From assembly GCA_013816245.1 (NCBI GenBank), contig JACDEU010000015.1:1-51121 (forward strand): a DNA stretch of 51,121 bases, in the 5' to 3' direction. The translations under genes were made by a program, and so were the position numbers. This document shows positions 32,351 to 41,153 of this stretch, in pieces (the stretch's first letter is position 1; each line of letters opens with the position of its first letter). Source of the DNA: Actinomycetota bacterium (GTDB taxonomy: Bacteria; Actinomycetota; Thermoleophilia; Gaiellales; Gaiellaceae). The notes beneath the pieces are model-generated. The model ran no database searches and was not told the origin of the DNA. It worked only from the letters and a program-made list of their open reading frames with translations.

Positions 32351-33324
32351 CAGGCAACCACTTTCTCGGTGCGGAAGCGCCGGACGTTCAGGACCATCAC
32401 GGGTGCGATCAGCACAAGCATGATCACCGCGACCGCGGCACCGTACCCGGGGCGGCCGTTGTGGAAGGTCTCCTCGTACATCGTGAAAGCGATCACGCGG
32501 CTGGATGTCCCGGGGCCGCCGCCTGTCATCACGTAGATGATGTCGAAGACCTTGATCACGTTGATGAAGAGCCAGATCGTCACGACCGACAACGGCAGGC
32601 TCAACATCGGCAACATGATGCGGCGGAAGATGTTCCACTCGCCGGCGCCGTCGACGCGCGCAGCCTCCATGATCTCGGTAGGAATCCCCTTGATCGCCGC
32701 CGACAGAACCACCATCACGAAGCCGACGGACGCCCAGATGTAGGCGAAGATCAGTGCGTAGTTGACGATGCCTGGGTTGCCGAGCCAGGACACCGAGTGT
32801 TTACCTAACGCCCCGTGCCACAGCGCGTTCAGCACGCCGATGTTCGAGTCGGTGTTGTAGACCAGGAGCCAGATGATGCCGACGGCGGTCGCCGAGATGG
32901 CCATCGGCACGAAGATCGCCGTCTTCACCACGCGCTCGTAACGCACGCGGACGGCAAGCACCGCGAGGGCGAGCCCGATAATCAGCGAGAGGCTGATGTA
33001 GAAGATGACCCAGCGGAGGTTGTTGATCAGTGCGCCCCCGGGCGGGAATTTGCTCAGGTCCAGAAAGTCGTGATCGTTCGTCAGCAACTGCTTGAAGTTG
33101 TCGACCCCGAGGTAGTGGGCGAAGCCGAAATGGAAGTCGCCCTCGTAAAACGCCAGACGGATCGTGTAATAGGCGGGATAGATCAGGAAGATCGCGAGCA
33201 CGAGGAGCGCAGGCAGCACGAAAAGCATTCCCTGCAGGCGCTCGAAGCCTGACCACAGCCGCACGCTGCGGCCCTCGCGCGGCGGCGGTGCGGCGACCGG
33301 GGTGGGAAGCGGCTGCGTGCTCAT
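32350..33324 (-). CDS. Carbohydrate ABC transporter permease, MalF type
   Basis: Inner-membrane permease of 324 residues with six to seven hydrophobic helices. After a Pro-rich N-terminal tail the first helix is GMLFVLPALLVLAIFLIYPA; the EAA motif is EAARVDGAGEWNIFRRIMLP (~res 225). It pairs with the MalG-type subunit. The ATG at 33324 is chosen because an earlier alternative (33375) would run into the hairpin that follows the binding-protein gene. No additional periplasmic domain like that of enteric MalF is present. Confidence 0.94.
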   Translation of the reverse strand: MSTQPLPTPVAAPPPREGRSVRLWSGFERLQGMLFVLPALLVLAIFLIYPAYYTIRLAFYEGDFHFGFAHYLGVDNFKQLLTNDHDFLDLSKFPPGGALINNLRWVIFYISLSLIIGLALAVLAVRVRYERVVKTAIFVPMAISATAVGIIWLLVYNTDSNIGVLNALWHGALGKHSVSWLGNPGIVNYALIFAYIWASVGFVMVVLSAAIKGIPTEIMEAARVDGAGEWNIFRRIMLPMLSLPLSVVTIWLFINVIKVFDIIYVMTGGGPGTSSRVIAFTMYEETFHNGRPGYGAAVAVIMLVLIAPVMVLNVRRFRTEKVVA

Positions 33325-33344
33325 TCGTCCGCGGTGAGACAAAA

Positions 33345-33375
33345 GTGACGGCGCCCGGAGCCGGAGCGCCGTCAC
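33345..33375 (-). terminator. Hairpin between binding-protein and permease genes
   Basis: Perfect 10-bp inverted repeat GTGACGGCGC / GCGCCGTCAC with an 11-nt loop. On the minus strand the stem is followed by TTTTG, so it resembles a weak intrinsic terminator or an RNA-stabilising 3' structure. It lies 11 bp after the binding-protein stop and 20 bp before the permease start, as expected for an attenuator that keeps binding protein in excess over permease. Confidence 0.65.
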
Positions 33376-33386
33376 GCAATCGAGGC

Positions 33387-34685
33387 CTAGAACTGGCCTT
33401 TGATCTTATTCTGGAAGGTGGAAAGGATGCTCTTGATGTTGCCCGGCTTCTGAATCACGTCCTGCAGGGCGAAGCCCCACGTGTCACCGAACGCTCCCGG
33501 AAGCAGGTCGGAACCGTCGAACAGGAAGGTCTTCGCCGAAGCGAGCTGTTTGACCTCGGCCCGTACGATCGGGCTCGGGTAGGCGCTCGCGGGCACCTTC
33601 TTGTTCGGCGAGGTGACTGCGTTCGTCGAGATCCAGATCTTCCCAGCGGCGCCAGTCGAGATGTACTTCAGGAACTGCCGCACCTCGGGTGTGTCCTTGA
33701 ACGCTGCGGCGAAGTCGGCCGCGCCGACGACCGGGTGGTCGAGGGACGCCTTGATCGTGGGCCAGGGGAAGTCACCGATCGTCTTCCCAACCTTCAGCTG
33801 CGGGTTCACCTGGACGGTGGCGATGCCACCGACGAAGCCGCCCTCGAAGAAGAGCTGCGCCTTCGGGCTCGTTCCGAACACGTCGGTGATGCTGCCGACG
33901 AAGCTCTGGCCGAGCACGCCCTGAACGCCGTTCAAGACGTACTTGTTGTTGATGATCTGCGTCATCATCCTCGCGGCGTTCGCGACCGAAGGATCGGTGA
34001 ACTTCAGCTTTCCGGTGAAGAGGGCCTGGTACTTCGCGGCCCCTGCGGTCCGGGCGTAGATGTTTTCGAACCAGTCGGTGAGAGTCCACTGGCTCTGGTT
34101 CGGGCCGGCTCCGACTGACCAGGGCACGAGACCCTTCGCCTTGTACTTCTTGGTGATCGCGAGCAGCTGGGCCCACGTCTTCGGGATCTTGAACTTGTAC
34201 TTGGCGAACGAGTCCGGCTTGTACCAGATGACGCTCTTCGAGTTCGCCTTGGCCGGGACGCCGTAGAGCTTTCCACCCGAGCTACCGAGCTTCAGGTAAC
34301 CCGTGGCGTAATTCCCCGCCATGTAGGAGTTGCTGAGACCCAAGCTCGCGAGGGTCTTCAACGCCCCCGCCTTTGCAAGGGTGCCGATGTAGCCGGGTCG
34401 CGGCAGAATGCCGATGTCCGGCGGATTCCCTGCGGCCAGACGCGTACGAACCTCCGGAATGAAGTCACGGGCCGACGTGTACTCGACCTTGATGCCTGTG
34501 TTCTTCGTGAATGCGGCCGTGACCTTCAGAAATGCGTCCTTCTCGCTTCCACCCCAGAGCGAGAGAACCTCGATGGAATTGGCACTGCGCTTCGTCGGCT
34601 TTGCACTGATCGCCGTCGCCGTCAATCCTGCGGCAAGTACGGCAAGCGCGATCGCCGACGCGATCAGCGATCTCCGTCGCTTCAC
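33387..34685 (-). CDS. Carbohydrate ABC transporter substrate-binding protein
   Basis: Exported CUT1-type solute-binding protein of 432 residues. Residues 1-29 form a signal peptide (LIASAIALAVLAAGLTATAI); a lipobox Cys is not evident, so anchoring is unclear. The mature start IEVLSLWGGSEKDAFLKVTA and the block GNPPDIGILPRPGYIGTLAK are typical of family 1 sugar-binding proteins. AGGAGGAGGA precedes the GTG start, the strongest ribosome-binding site of the operon, fitting the high expression these proteins need. The ligand is unknown, but the GH38 enzyme downstream points to a mannoside-like sugar. Confidence 0.93.
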   Translation of the reverse strand: MKRRRSLIASAIALAVLAAGLTATAISAKPTKRSANSIEVLSLWGGSEKDAFLKVTAAFTKNTGIKVEYTSARDFIPEVRTRLAAGNPPDIGILPRPGYIGTLAKAGALKTLASLGLSNSYMAGNYATGYLKLGSSGGKLYGVPAKANSKSVIWYKPDSFAKYKFKIPKTWAQLLAITKKYKAKGLVPWSVGAGPNQSQWTLTDWFENIYARTAGAAKYQALFTGKLKFTDPSVANAARMMTQIINNKYVLNGVQGVLGQSFVGSITDVFGTSPKAQLFFEGGFVGGIATVQVNPQLKVGKTIGDFPWPTIKASLDHPVVGAADFAAAFKDTPEVRQFLKYISTGAAGKIWISTNAVTSPNKKVPASAYPSPIVRAEVKQLASAKTFLFDGSDLLPGAFGDTWGFALQDVIQKPGNIKSILSTFQNKIKGQF

Positions 34686-34742
34686 TTGAATCCTCCTCCT
34701 CTTGTAGACCCCAGTGTTTGTGTCGATGCTATCTCCAAAGAT

Positions 34743-35837
34743 TCAGCCCCGGGCGGTGAGATTCAGCTCGGTCTCGGGATCGAATACGTGAAGCTTGTCC
34801 GAGTGAATTGCGAACTCGACTTCCTGGCCGGCCTGCACCTTTTTGTCAGATGGCACCAGGGCAACGATCTCGTGGCCCTCGGACTGGGCGTGGATGAGCT
34901 CCTCGTGGCCCAGGTACTCGACGACGTCGATCTTTGCTGGGATGTGCACGGCACCTGAGCCGCTGTGGCCGTTCAACTCGAGGTCTTCAGGGCGAAACCC
35001 GATCAGCAGGTCCCGGCCCCGGTTCTGCGCCGCTGCTTTGGCCGCTTGGCCGGAGAGCTCGAGCGTCGTGCCACCGAGCTTGAGGGTGCCGTCGTCCGCC
35101 TTCGCGGTCGCGAAGTTCATAGCGGGCGAGCCGATGAATGCGGCGACGAAGACGTTGACCGGATTGTCGTAAAGCTCCGGCGGTGTGCCGATCTGCTGCA
35201 GGACGCCCTGGCTCATCACCGCGATGCGATCTCCCATCGTCATCGCTTCGACCTGATCGTGCGTCACGTAAACGGTCGTCGTCTCGAGCCGCCGCTGCAA
35301 GCGGAGGATCTCTGCGCGCGTCTGCACGCGCAGCTTCGCGTCGAGGTTCGAAAGCGGCTCGTCCATCAGAAACGCGGCCGGCTCGCGGACGATCGCCCGT
35401 CCGAGCGCGACACGCTGACGCTGCCCGCCCGAGAGCGCTCGCGGCTTCCGGTCGAGCAGCTTCTCGAGGTCAAGGATCTTCGCGGCCTCCTCGACGCGCC
35501 GCTTGATCTCGTCCTTCCGCGTCTTCATGAGTTTGAGCCCGAACGCCAGGTTGTCGAAGACGGTCATGTGCGGATAGAGCGCGTAGGACTGGAACACCAT
35601 CGCGATGTTCCGGTCCTTCGGCGGCACGCGATTGACGACGCGTGCATCGATCTTGATCTGCCCCGCCGTGATCTCCTCGAGCCCGGCTAAACATCTGAGG
35701 GCGGTGGTCTTCCCGCAGCCGGAAGGCCCCACGAGGACGAGGAACTCGCCGTCCTTGATCAGGAGGTCGAGGTCGCTGACGGCGACCGTACCGTCGGCAT
35801 AGGCCTTGGTCAGATGGTCGAAGGTGACGGTCGCCAT
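34743..35837 (-). CDS. Carbohydrate ABC transporter ATPase (MalK/UgpC type)
   Basis: Cytosolic ATPase of 364 residues. Walker A is VGPSGCGKTTALRCLAG (~res 37), the Q-loop is AMVFQSYALYPHMTV (~res 79), the signature is LSGGQRQRVALGRAIV (~res 135), Walker B is AAFLMDEPLSNLDAK (~res 154) and the H-switch is VTHDQVEAMTMGDRIAVM. A C-terminal regulatory TOBE/OB domain (~res 240-364) is present, as in MalK/UgpC/MsmX proteins that can serve several importers. It lies 12 bp after the Rieske gene and before the binding protein, so the full importer is encoded here. Confidence 0.95.
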   Translation of the reverse strand: MATVTFDHLTKAYADGTVAVSDLDLLIKDGEFLVLVGPSGCGKTTALRCLAGLEEITAGQIKIDARVVNRVPPKDRNIAMVFQSYALYPHMTVFDNLAFGLKLMKTRKDEIKRRVEEAAKILDLEKLLDRKPRALSGGQRQRVALGRAIVREPAAFLMDEPLSNLDAKLRVQTRAEILRLQRRLETTTVYVTHDQVEAMTMGDRIAVMSQGVLQQIGTPPELYDNPVNVFVAAFIGSPAMNFATAKADDGTLKLGGTTLELSGQAAKAAAQNRGRDLLIGFRPEDLELNGHSGSGAVHIPAKIDVVEYLGHEELIHAQSEGHEIVALVPSDKKVQAGQEVEFAIHSDKLHVFDPETELNLTARG

Positions 35838-35849
35838 GCGCCGCCGATG

Positions 35850-36887
35850 CTAACCGGTAAGAGCTTTGGCGCAAAGGCGCTGGAAGTGAGCGACCAGTTG
35901 CTCGCTCTCGGAGAGGATGCGGCCCTCGGTCAGGATTCCCGAGCGAACCCCGCGCTGGACGCCCTCCACGAGGTCCCGATCCTCTGCTCCGACCTGGTTG
36001 TCGAAGGCCAGGAGCTCGTCGATCCATTCCTGGTCGACGTCCGGTGCGAAGAAGTAGTCGAGGAAGCGTCCGGTCCGTTCGGGGCCGAGCGGCAGCATCG
36101 GGCCGCAGGACAGATTTGGGTGGCCCGGGAACACGTTCAGCCCGAAGTTCGGCCAGAGGAAATGGAACTGGCTGCGCGGAATCTCACCGTCTGCCAGGAA
36201 CGAGCTGCCGTTCTGGCGCAAGGGCCCGACCTGGCTCGAGACGAGCCCGTGCGCCGCGAGTTGGTACATGTCGGGAGACACGTCCACCGCTGCGCTGAAC
36301 CCGGGATGCGCGACAGCGCAGTGGTAGCACTCGAGGAAGTTCTCGCAGGAGATCTTCCAGTTCGCGTCCAGCTCGAACTGGGTGCGGAAACGGAATTCCA
36401 GCGCGCCCACGTCGAGGATCTCCGCCAGTTGCGCGGGCACGTCGCCGAGCGCGTCGGCGAGAGGCGCAGCGTTCAGGTCCGGGTTCACGAACACGAACGG
36501 ACCCCACGTGTCGACCCGGATCTGCTTCAGCCCGAGCTCGCCGGTGTCGAACCCGGGCTCGCGATCGGCGCGCGGTGCAGCGCGCAGGCGTCCGTCCAAG
36601 CCGTACGTCCACGCGTGGTAGGGACATTGCAACGTCTCTCGCTGGCCGGATCCGCTTGCCACGACATGTCCACGGTGCCGGCACACGTTGAGGAACGCCC
36701 GCAGTTCGCCGTCGCGCGCGCGTGTAACCACTACAGGGATCTGACCGGCGGTCGACGCAAAGAAGCCACCTTCGGCGATCTGTCCCGAATGGCCCGCGTA
36801 CTGCCATGAGCGGGCGAAGATCCGTTCGCCCTCATGGCGCAACACGTCCGGGTCGGCATACCAGGCCCAGGGCAGAGACCGTTCCAT
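35850..36887 (-). CDS. Rieske non-haem iron oxygenase, alpha subunit type
   Basis: Ring-hydroxylating-type oxygenase of 345 residues. The [2Fe-2S] Rieske cluster ligands are in NVCRHRGHVVA (~res 77) and LQCPYHAWTYGLDGRL (~res 97). The mononuclear iron site is in ENFLECYHCAVAHPGF (~res 188) with its two His; the third, acidic ligand should be the Asp of LLAFDNQVGAEDRD near the end. Substrates of this broad family range from aromatics to choline, carnitine and stachydrine. No reductase gene is adjacent. It is the first gene before the sugar-importer operon, separated by 12 bp. The ATG at 36887 is nearly back-to-back with the divergent peptidase start. Confidence 0.93.
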   Translation of the reverse strand: MERSLPWAWYADPDVLRHEGERIFARSWQYAGHSGQIAEGGFFASTAGQIPVVVTRARDGELRAFLNVCRHRGHVVASGSGQRETLQCPYHAWTYGLDGRLRAAPRADREPGFDTGELGLKQIRVDTWGPFVFVNPDLNAAPLADALGDVPAQLAEILDVGALEFRFRTQFELDANWKISCENFLECYHCAVAHPGFSAAVDVSPDMYQLAAHGLVSSQVGPLRQNGSSFLADGEIPRSQFHFLWPNFGLNVFPGHPNLSCGPMLPLGPERTGRFLDYFFAPDVDQEWIDELLAFDNQVGAEDRDLVEGVQRGVRSGILTEGRILSESEQLVAHFQRLCAKALTG

Positions 36888-36912
36888 GCTTGAGAACTGT
36901 AATGTCCGGGCC

Positions 36913-38754
36913 GTGGCCGTCACGAAAACGCGAAAGCTGCCGCTCATGGAGCAGTTTTTTGCGGTCCGCCGCTTCTCCTCGGCCCTGGCCTTCTCGGCAG
37001 ACGGCTCACAGTTGCTGTTCGCGAGCAACGTGTCCGGCCAGTTCAATCTCTGGCGGGTCCCGATCGAGGGGGGCTGGCCCGACCAACTCACGGCTTTCAC
37101 CGACGAGACCGTTCGCGGCGCCGCGGTCTCGCCGCGTGACGGCAGCGTCCTGGTCTGCGCCGATCACGACGGCGACGAGTTCCACCAGCTCTATCAGCTC
37201 GATTCGGAGCGCGGCTGGCCGGAGAAGTTGACGAACGAGCCACAGGTGCAGCACTACGTGAACGGCCATGCCTGGGCGCCAGACGGAACAAAGTTCGCGT
37301 ACGCCGCGAATGGGCGCAAACCGTCCGACATGGAGTGCTGGGTGCGCGACGCCGACTCCGGTGAGGCGGCGCGACCGGTCTTCGGGGAAGGAATGTTCTC
37401 CTTCCCGGGCCCATGGTCGCCGGATGGCACGAAATTGCTCGCGATCGAGGCCCGGAACAACAGCGATTCGTCCATTCACCTCGTCGACGTGGAAGGAGGC
37501 GGCTCGCGTGAGCTGACGCCGCACGACGCGGACGGCATCTTCGCGCCGGGCCCCTGGACGCGAGACGGGTCGGGTTTCTACCTCATCACCGACGCCGGCA
37601 GCGAGTTCCACGGGCTTGCGCTCTACGACCTGGCCTCTGATCGTTACGAGTGGGTCGAGGAACCGACGCAGGATGTCGACGACGTCGCTGTTTCCCACGA
37701 CGGACGCGTCCTTGCCTGGATCGTGAACGAGCAGGGCTACGACCGTCTTCGGCTGCGCGATCTGGACACCGGCGAGGATCTGCCGGAGCCGGACCTGCCG
37801 GCCGGCGCGCGACCGCATCTGACCGGTGCCGAGCCGCCGCTCGCGTTGTCGCCGGACGGCTCCCACGCGGCGCTGATCGTCTCCAGCCCGCGGCGCCCGC
37901 CCGAAGCCTGGATCGTCGAAACGGCGACCGGCCGGGCTCGAGCCGTCACCGACAGCCGGATCGGCGGCCTCCAGGAAGAAGATCTCGTCGACGCCGAGCT
38001 CGTGAGCTACCCGACGTTCGACGGTCGTGAGATTCCCGCGTGGCTGTACCGGCCCGATGTCGACGGCAAGGTCCCGGTCGTCGTCTCGATCCATGGTGGC
38101 CCCGAGGCGCAGGAACGGCCCGTCTACCAGCCGCTGTACCAGTACCTGCTGTCCCGCGGCATCGCCGTCCTCGCGACGAACATCCGCGGCTCGACGGGCT
38201 ACGGCAAGTCGTACCAGCGGCTCGTGCAGCGCGACTGGGGCGGTGGCGACATGCAGGACTGGGAGCACGCGGCGAAGTGGCTGCGCGAACAGGCCTGGGT
38301 GGAGCCCGAGAAGATCGGCGTCTACGGCGGCTCGTACGGCGGCTTCGCGGTGCTGACCTGCGTGACGCGCTTGCCCCAATACTGGGCGGCAGCGGTCGAC
38401 ATCTTCGGACCGTCGAACCTCGTCACGTTCGCGAAAGCGGTGCCTCCGACGTGGAAGCGGTTCATCGCGCGCTTCGTGGGCGACCCCGAGACGGAAGCGG
38501 ATTTCCTGATGGAACGCTCGCCCATCACGTACGTCGAAAACGTCCGGACGCCACTGCTCGTGATCCAGGGAGCGACCGACCCGCGCGTCGTGAAGGGCGA
38601 GTCCGACCAGCTGGTCGACAAGTTGAAGTCACTCGGCCGAGAAGTCGAGTACGTCGTGTTCGACGACGAAGGCCACGGATTCACCAAGCGGCCGAACGAG
38701 CTGAAGGCGTACGGGCTCGCCGCCGAGTGGCTTGAGCAGCACCTCCGCGCCTAG
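36913..38754 (+). CDS. S9 (prolyl oligopeptidase-family) serine peptidase
   Basis: Peptidase or acylaminoacyl-peptidase of ~613 residues: an N-terminal WD40/beta-propeller-like domain (~res 15-350, with repeats such as ALAFSADGSQLLFASN and PWSPDGTKLLAIEARN), then an alpha/beta-hydrolase domain. The catalytic Ser is in GVYGGSYGGFAVLT (~res 475), the Asp in VIQGATDPRVVKGE (~res 556) and the His in VVFDDEGHGFTKRPN (~res 588). No signal peptide is seen, so it is cytosolic. The start is uncertain: GTG 36913 is my choice; ATG 36886 would overlap the divergent Rieske start, and ATG 36946 is also possible. Confidence 0.9.
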   Translation: MAVTKTRKLPLMEQFFAVRRFSSALAFSADGSQLLFASNVSGQFNLWRVPIEGGWPDQLTAFTDETVRGAAVSPRDGSVLVCADHDGDEFHQLYQLDSERGWPEKLTNEPQVQHYVNGHAWAPDGTKFAYAANGRKPSDMECWVRDADSGEAARPVFGEGMFSFPGPWSPDGTKLLAIEARNNSDSSIHLVDVEGGGSRELTPHDADGIFAPGPWTRDGSGFYLITDAGSEFHGLALYDLASDRYEWVEEPTQDVDDVAVSHDGRVLAWIVNEQGYDRLRLRDLDTGEDLPEPDLPAGARPHLTGAEPPLALSPDGSHAALIVSSPRRPPEAWIVETATGRARAVTDSRIGGLQEEDLVDAELVSYPTFDGREIPAWLYRPDVDGKVPVVVSIHGGPEAQERPVYQPLYQYLLSRGIAVLATNIRGSTGYGKSYQRLVQRDWGGGDMQDWEHAAKWLREQAWVEPEKIGVYGGSYGGFAVLTCVTRLPQYWAAAVDIFGPSNLVTFAKAVPPTWKRFIARFVGDPETEADFLMERSPITYVENVRTPLLVIQGATDPRVVKGESDQLVDKLKSLGREVEYVVFDDEGHGFTKRPNELKAYGLAAEWLEQHLRA

Positions 38755-38803
38755 ACCTCGCGGTACCTCGCCTGGATGAGGCAGAAGAGCCCGAAGGAAG
38801 AGG

Positions 38804-38901
38804 CCGCCGCGCCTGTGGCTGCCGGTGTACGCGTCGTCCGCCTTCACGACATCGCCGAGCAGCAGCGCAGTGCGCCGGTAGGCATGGCTGCGGACGTTTC
38901 G
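38804..38901 (-). pseudogene. HD-GYP-domain gene fragment
   Basis: About 33 codons on the minus strand read RNVRSHAYRRTALLLGDVV followed by KADDAYTGSHRRGG. The DDAYTGSH stretch is typical of the first His motif of HD-GYP phosphodiesterases or related HD phosphohydrolases. There is a TGA 10 bp upstream, no start, and the frame then degenerates, so only a scrap remains. The rest of the 210-bp gap (38755-38964) holds no recognisable gene; another minus-strand frame there ends SSFGLFCLIQARYREV with its TAG overlapping the peptidase stop as CTAG. Confidence 0.45.
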
Positions 38902-38964
38902 CTCATCTCAGCCTTTGCTTGCACGCAGCCTGGGGCGTGCGCGTCAAGGGCTCGTGGAAGAGCG

Positions 38965-40110
38965 CTACCTGCGGATTACCAGGACGTAGCGAATCGACAC
39001 CGCTGCTCCGAGCGCATCCTTGACGGAGACGGTGAAGTGGAACGTTCCGGCGCGCTTCGGCAGACCGGTGATTGCGCCCGTCGCCGAGTTCAACTTCAAC
39101 CCGGCTGGCAGCTTGCCGGAGGGCCGAGCCCAGACCGGGTCATGGCCTCCCGCGACGCTCACGTTCGCGTGATAACTCTTGCCCACGGTTCCGCGTGCGA
39201 GGCGCGGGGAGACGATGTGCAGTTTCGCCAGGACCGTCACGGTCAGGGTCGCCTGCTTCGTCGCGCCGTTGGCGTCGGTGATGGCGATGGTCAGGTTGAT
39301 GACTCCGGGCTCACGTGGCGAACCGAAGATCCGTCCCGTGGCCGAGTCGAAGCCGATCCCGAAAGGAAAGCCGCTCACCGGCGCGTAGCGATACGGCGGA
39401 ACGCCGCCGGTCACGCCGAGCATGGTCGGCGCCGATGCGGAGTAATCCGTCCGTACCTCGGCCAGCGGCACGATCGGCGAGGCGTTGACGGTGATCCCGG
39501 GGATGATCGTGACCGTCAGGCTCTTCGAGGAAGAGGTCGTACCGTCGCTGACCGTCGCGGTAAACGAAAAGCTCCCCACAGCCGTGGGCGTACCCGACAG
39601 GTGCCCGTCGCTCCCGAGCGTGAGACCGGCAGGAAGGGCTCCGGCGGTCACGGACCAGTTTCGTGACGTCGTTGCGCCACCCGAGGCCGTGAGCATCACC
39701 GAATAGGAAAGATCCGCCTCGCCCGTTCCAAGCGTCGAGGAGGTGACGACGAGCGGCGGAGCGCCGCCCAGGATCGTGATCACGAATGGGGCGTTGCCTT
39801 CTCCCTCGATGCCGCAGTTGTCGGTCTGGCGGATGTAAAAGGTGTATGTGCCGGCCTGGGTCGGAGTTCCGCTGATGTTCCCGCTAGACGAAGAGAGGCT
39901 GAGCCCCGGAGGGAACGCACCTCCGACGACGGAGTAGCCATAAGGTGGACAGCCTGTGCCCGGCTTCCACGCCACGGTGTGCGAGTACGGCGTGCCGACC
40001 TTGCCGGTCGGCGTGTTGTACGAGGCGTCCGTGTAGCCGCCGGCCGAAGCCAGGGGAGCGTAAGCGCCCGCGAGCAGGGCGACGAGGACGAAGCCCTTCA
40101 GGAGCCGCAT
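38965..40110 (-). CDS. Secreted protein with four Ig-like (He_PIG) repeats
   Basis: Exported 381-residue protein. After a signal peptide (LLKGFVLVALLAGAYAPLAS) come four ~90-residue beta-sandwich repeats of the putative-Ig/cadherin-like type, each carrying the hallmark 'LPxGLxL...G.I.GTPTxxGTY.F': FPPGLSLSSSSGNISGTPTQ, LPAGLTLGSDGHLSGTPTAV, FGIGFDSATGRIFGSPREPG and LPAGLKLNSATGAITGLPKR. There is no catalytic domain, sortase signal or membrane anchor, so it is probably an extracellular adhesive or structural protein. It begins the minus-strand block of exported proteins but is separated from the others by two cytosolic genes. Confidence 0.9.
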   Translation of the reverse strand: MRLLKGFVLVALLAGAYAPLASAGGYTDASYNTPTGKVGTPYSHTVAWKPGTGCPPYGYSVVGGAFPPGLSLSSSSGNISGTPTQAGTYTFYIRQTDNCGIEGEGNAPFVITILGGAPPLVVTSSTLGTGEADLSYSVMLTASGGATTSRNWSVTAGALPAGLTLGSDGHLSGTPTAVGSFSFTATVSDGTTSSSKSLTVTIIPGITVNASPIVPLAEVRTDYSASAPTMLGVTGGVPPYRYAPVSGFPFGIGFDSATGRIFGSPREPGVINLTIAITDANGATKQATLTVTVLAKLHIVSPRLARGTVGKSYHANVSVAGGHDPVWARPSGKLPAGLKLNSATGAITGLPKRAGTFHFTVSVKDALGAAVSIRYVLVIRR

Positions 40111-40191
40111 TGAGCCTCTATCGGAGAGAGCCGCATCAGACTCGAGTCAGGGTAGCCCAGATACGAGACGGTCGCGCTCTCTGTCAGTAGG

Positions 40192-40668
40192 TCAGAGCAG
40201 CAGACCCATCTCTATGGAGTCCCAGAGCTCGCCGCTTGCGCGCCGGTAGTGCTTGATGCGGCGTCCCTCCTCGGCGAATCCGAACTTGCGGTAGAGCGCG
40301 ATCGCAGCTCTGTTGTGTGCGAAGACGCCGAGGCTCAGTTTGTGTAGGCCACGCTCTCGTGCCAACTCGATCGCCTCCGGCAGGAGCGCTGAGCCAACGC
40401 CCCGCCCTCGCCATTCGCGCCCGACTGCCATGCCGATCTCGCCGAATCCAAACGGGCTCGAATCGATGTGTAGCGAGCCGACGATCTCGGTGCCGGCGAC
40501 CGCGACGAGCGTTCCGTCGAGCGTCCAACTGGCGGCGCGGGCCTCGATGTCCACGGGCGGTTCCGTCGCGATTCCGTCGCGCTCGCCTGCAATCTCGGCG
40601 AACAGGAGCGCCAACGGAAGGCGGTCGTCATCGACGGCGGGACGGATCTGAAACGGAATGTTGACCAA
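40192..40668 (-). CDS. GNAT-family N-acetyltransferase
   Basis: Acetyltransferase of 158 residues. The acetyl-CoA-binding loop is MAVGREWRGRGVGSALLPEA (~res 80), and the end of the fold is NRAAIALYRKFGFAEEGRRI (~res 119). The overall pattern is close to L-amino-acid or ribosomal-protein acetyltransferases of the PhnO/RimJ-like type. The start is TTG 40668 by default, since no ATG or GTG lies before the fold begins. It follows the SnoaL-like gene by 21 bp, so the two are probably co-transcribed. The substrate is unknown. Confidence 0.9.
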   Translation of the reverse strand: MVNIPFQIRPAVDDDRLPLALLFAEIAGERDGIATEPPVDIEARAASWTLDGTLVAVAGTEIVGSLHIDSSPFGFGEIGMAVGREWRGRGVGSALLPEAIELARERGLHKLSLGVFAHNRAAIALYRKFGFAEEGRRIKHYRRASGELWDSIEMGLLL

Positions 40669-40689
40669 GTACGGGTTTCGTAGTTGTGG

Positions 40690-41037
40690 CTAGCGGCCGA
40701 CCCAGATGTCGCGATGTTCGATGACCAGCCCATCCGAATCGAAACGCAGGAGAGAAACTCCGACGAGGTCCTCGGTACCGCCGTCGACGAGCGTCGTTTG
40801 CGCGTTCCACGAGACTGCGGCACGGTCGCCGTCCACGATCGGCGTTTCGAACTTGCATTGCGCCGATTCCTCTTCGTCGAAAACGCGATTGAGATAGCCC
40901 GCCTCGGGCTCGCGAAACGGATGCTGCTGCCAGAAAGCTTCGTCCGCGTAAAGCGCAGCGATGGCGTTGGCATCGTGCTCGCGCCAACCGCGCTCCCAAA
41001 CCTCTGCCCAACGCTGCGCAGCTTTACCCGTGTCCAT
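40690..41037 (-). CDS. SnoaL-like / NTF2-fold protein
   Basis: Small 115-residue protein with the cone-shaped NTF2-like fold: RWAEVWERGWREHDANAIAA at the N-terminus, then ALYADEAFWQQHPFREPEAG and closing strands VSLLRFDSDGLVIEHRDIW. Members may be polyketide-cyclase-like enzymes, isomerases or binding proteins; no catalytic His/Asp set can be assigned. It starts from a clear ATG and sits upstream of the GNAT gene. Confidence 0.87.
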   Translation of the reverse strand: MDTGKAAQRWAEVWERGWREHDANAIAALYADEAFWQQHPFREPEAGYLNRVFDEEESAQCKFETPIVDGDRAAVSWNAQTTLVDGGTEDLVGVSLLRFDSDGLVIEHRDIWVGR

Positions 41038-41153
41038 GCGTCGATTCTAGATCGCCGCAACTAGCGTGACGCTGATCTTCGTCTTCCCGTTCTGACATCT
41101 ACTCAGTTCACGGAACTGGCCATCAGCCGTTACCGCATCGAATCGAAACACAG

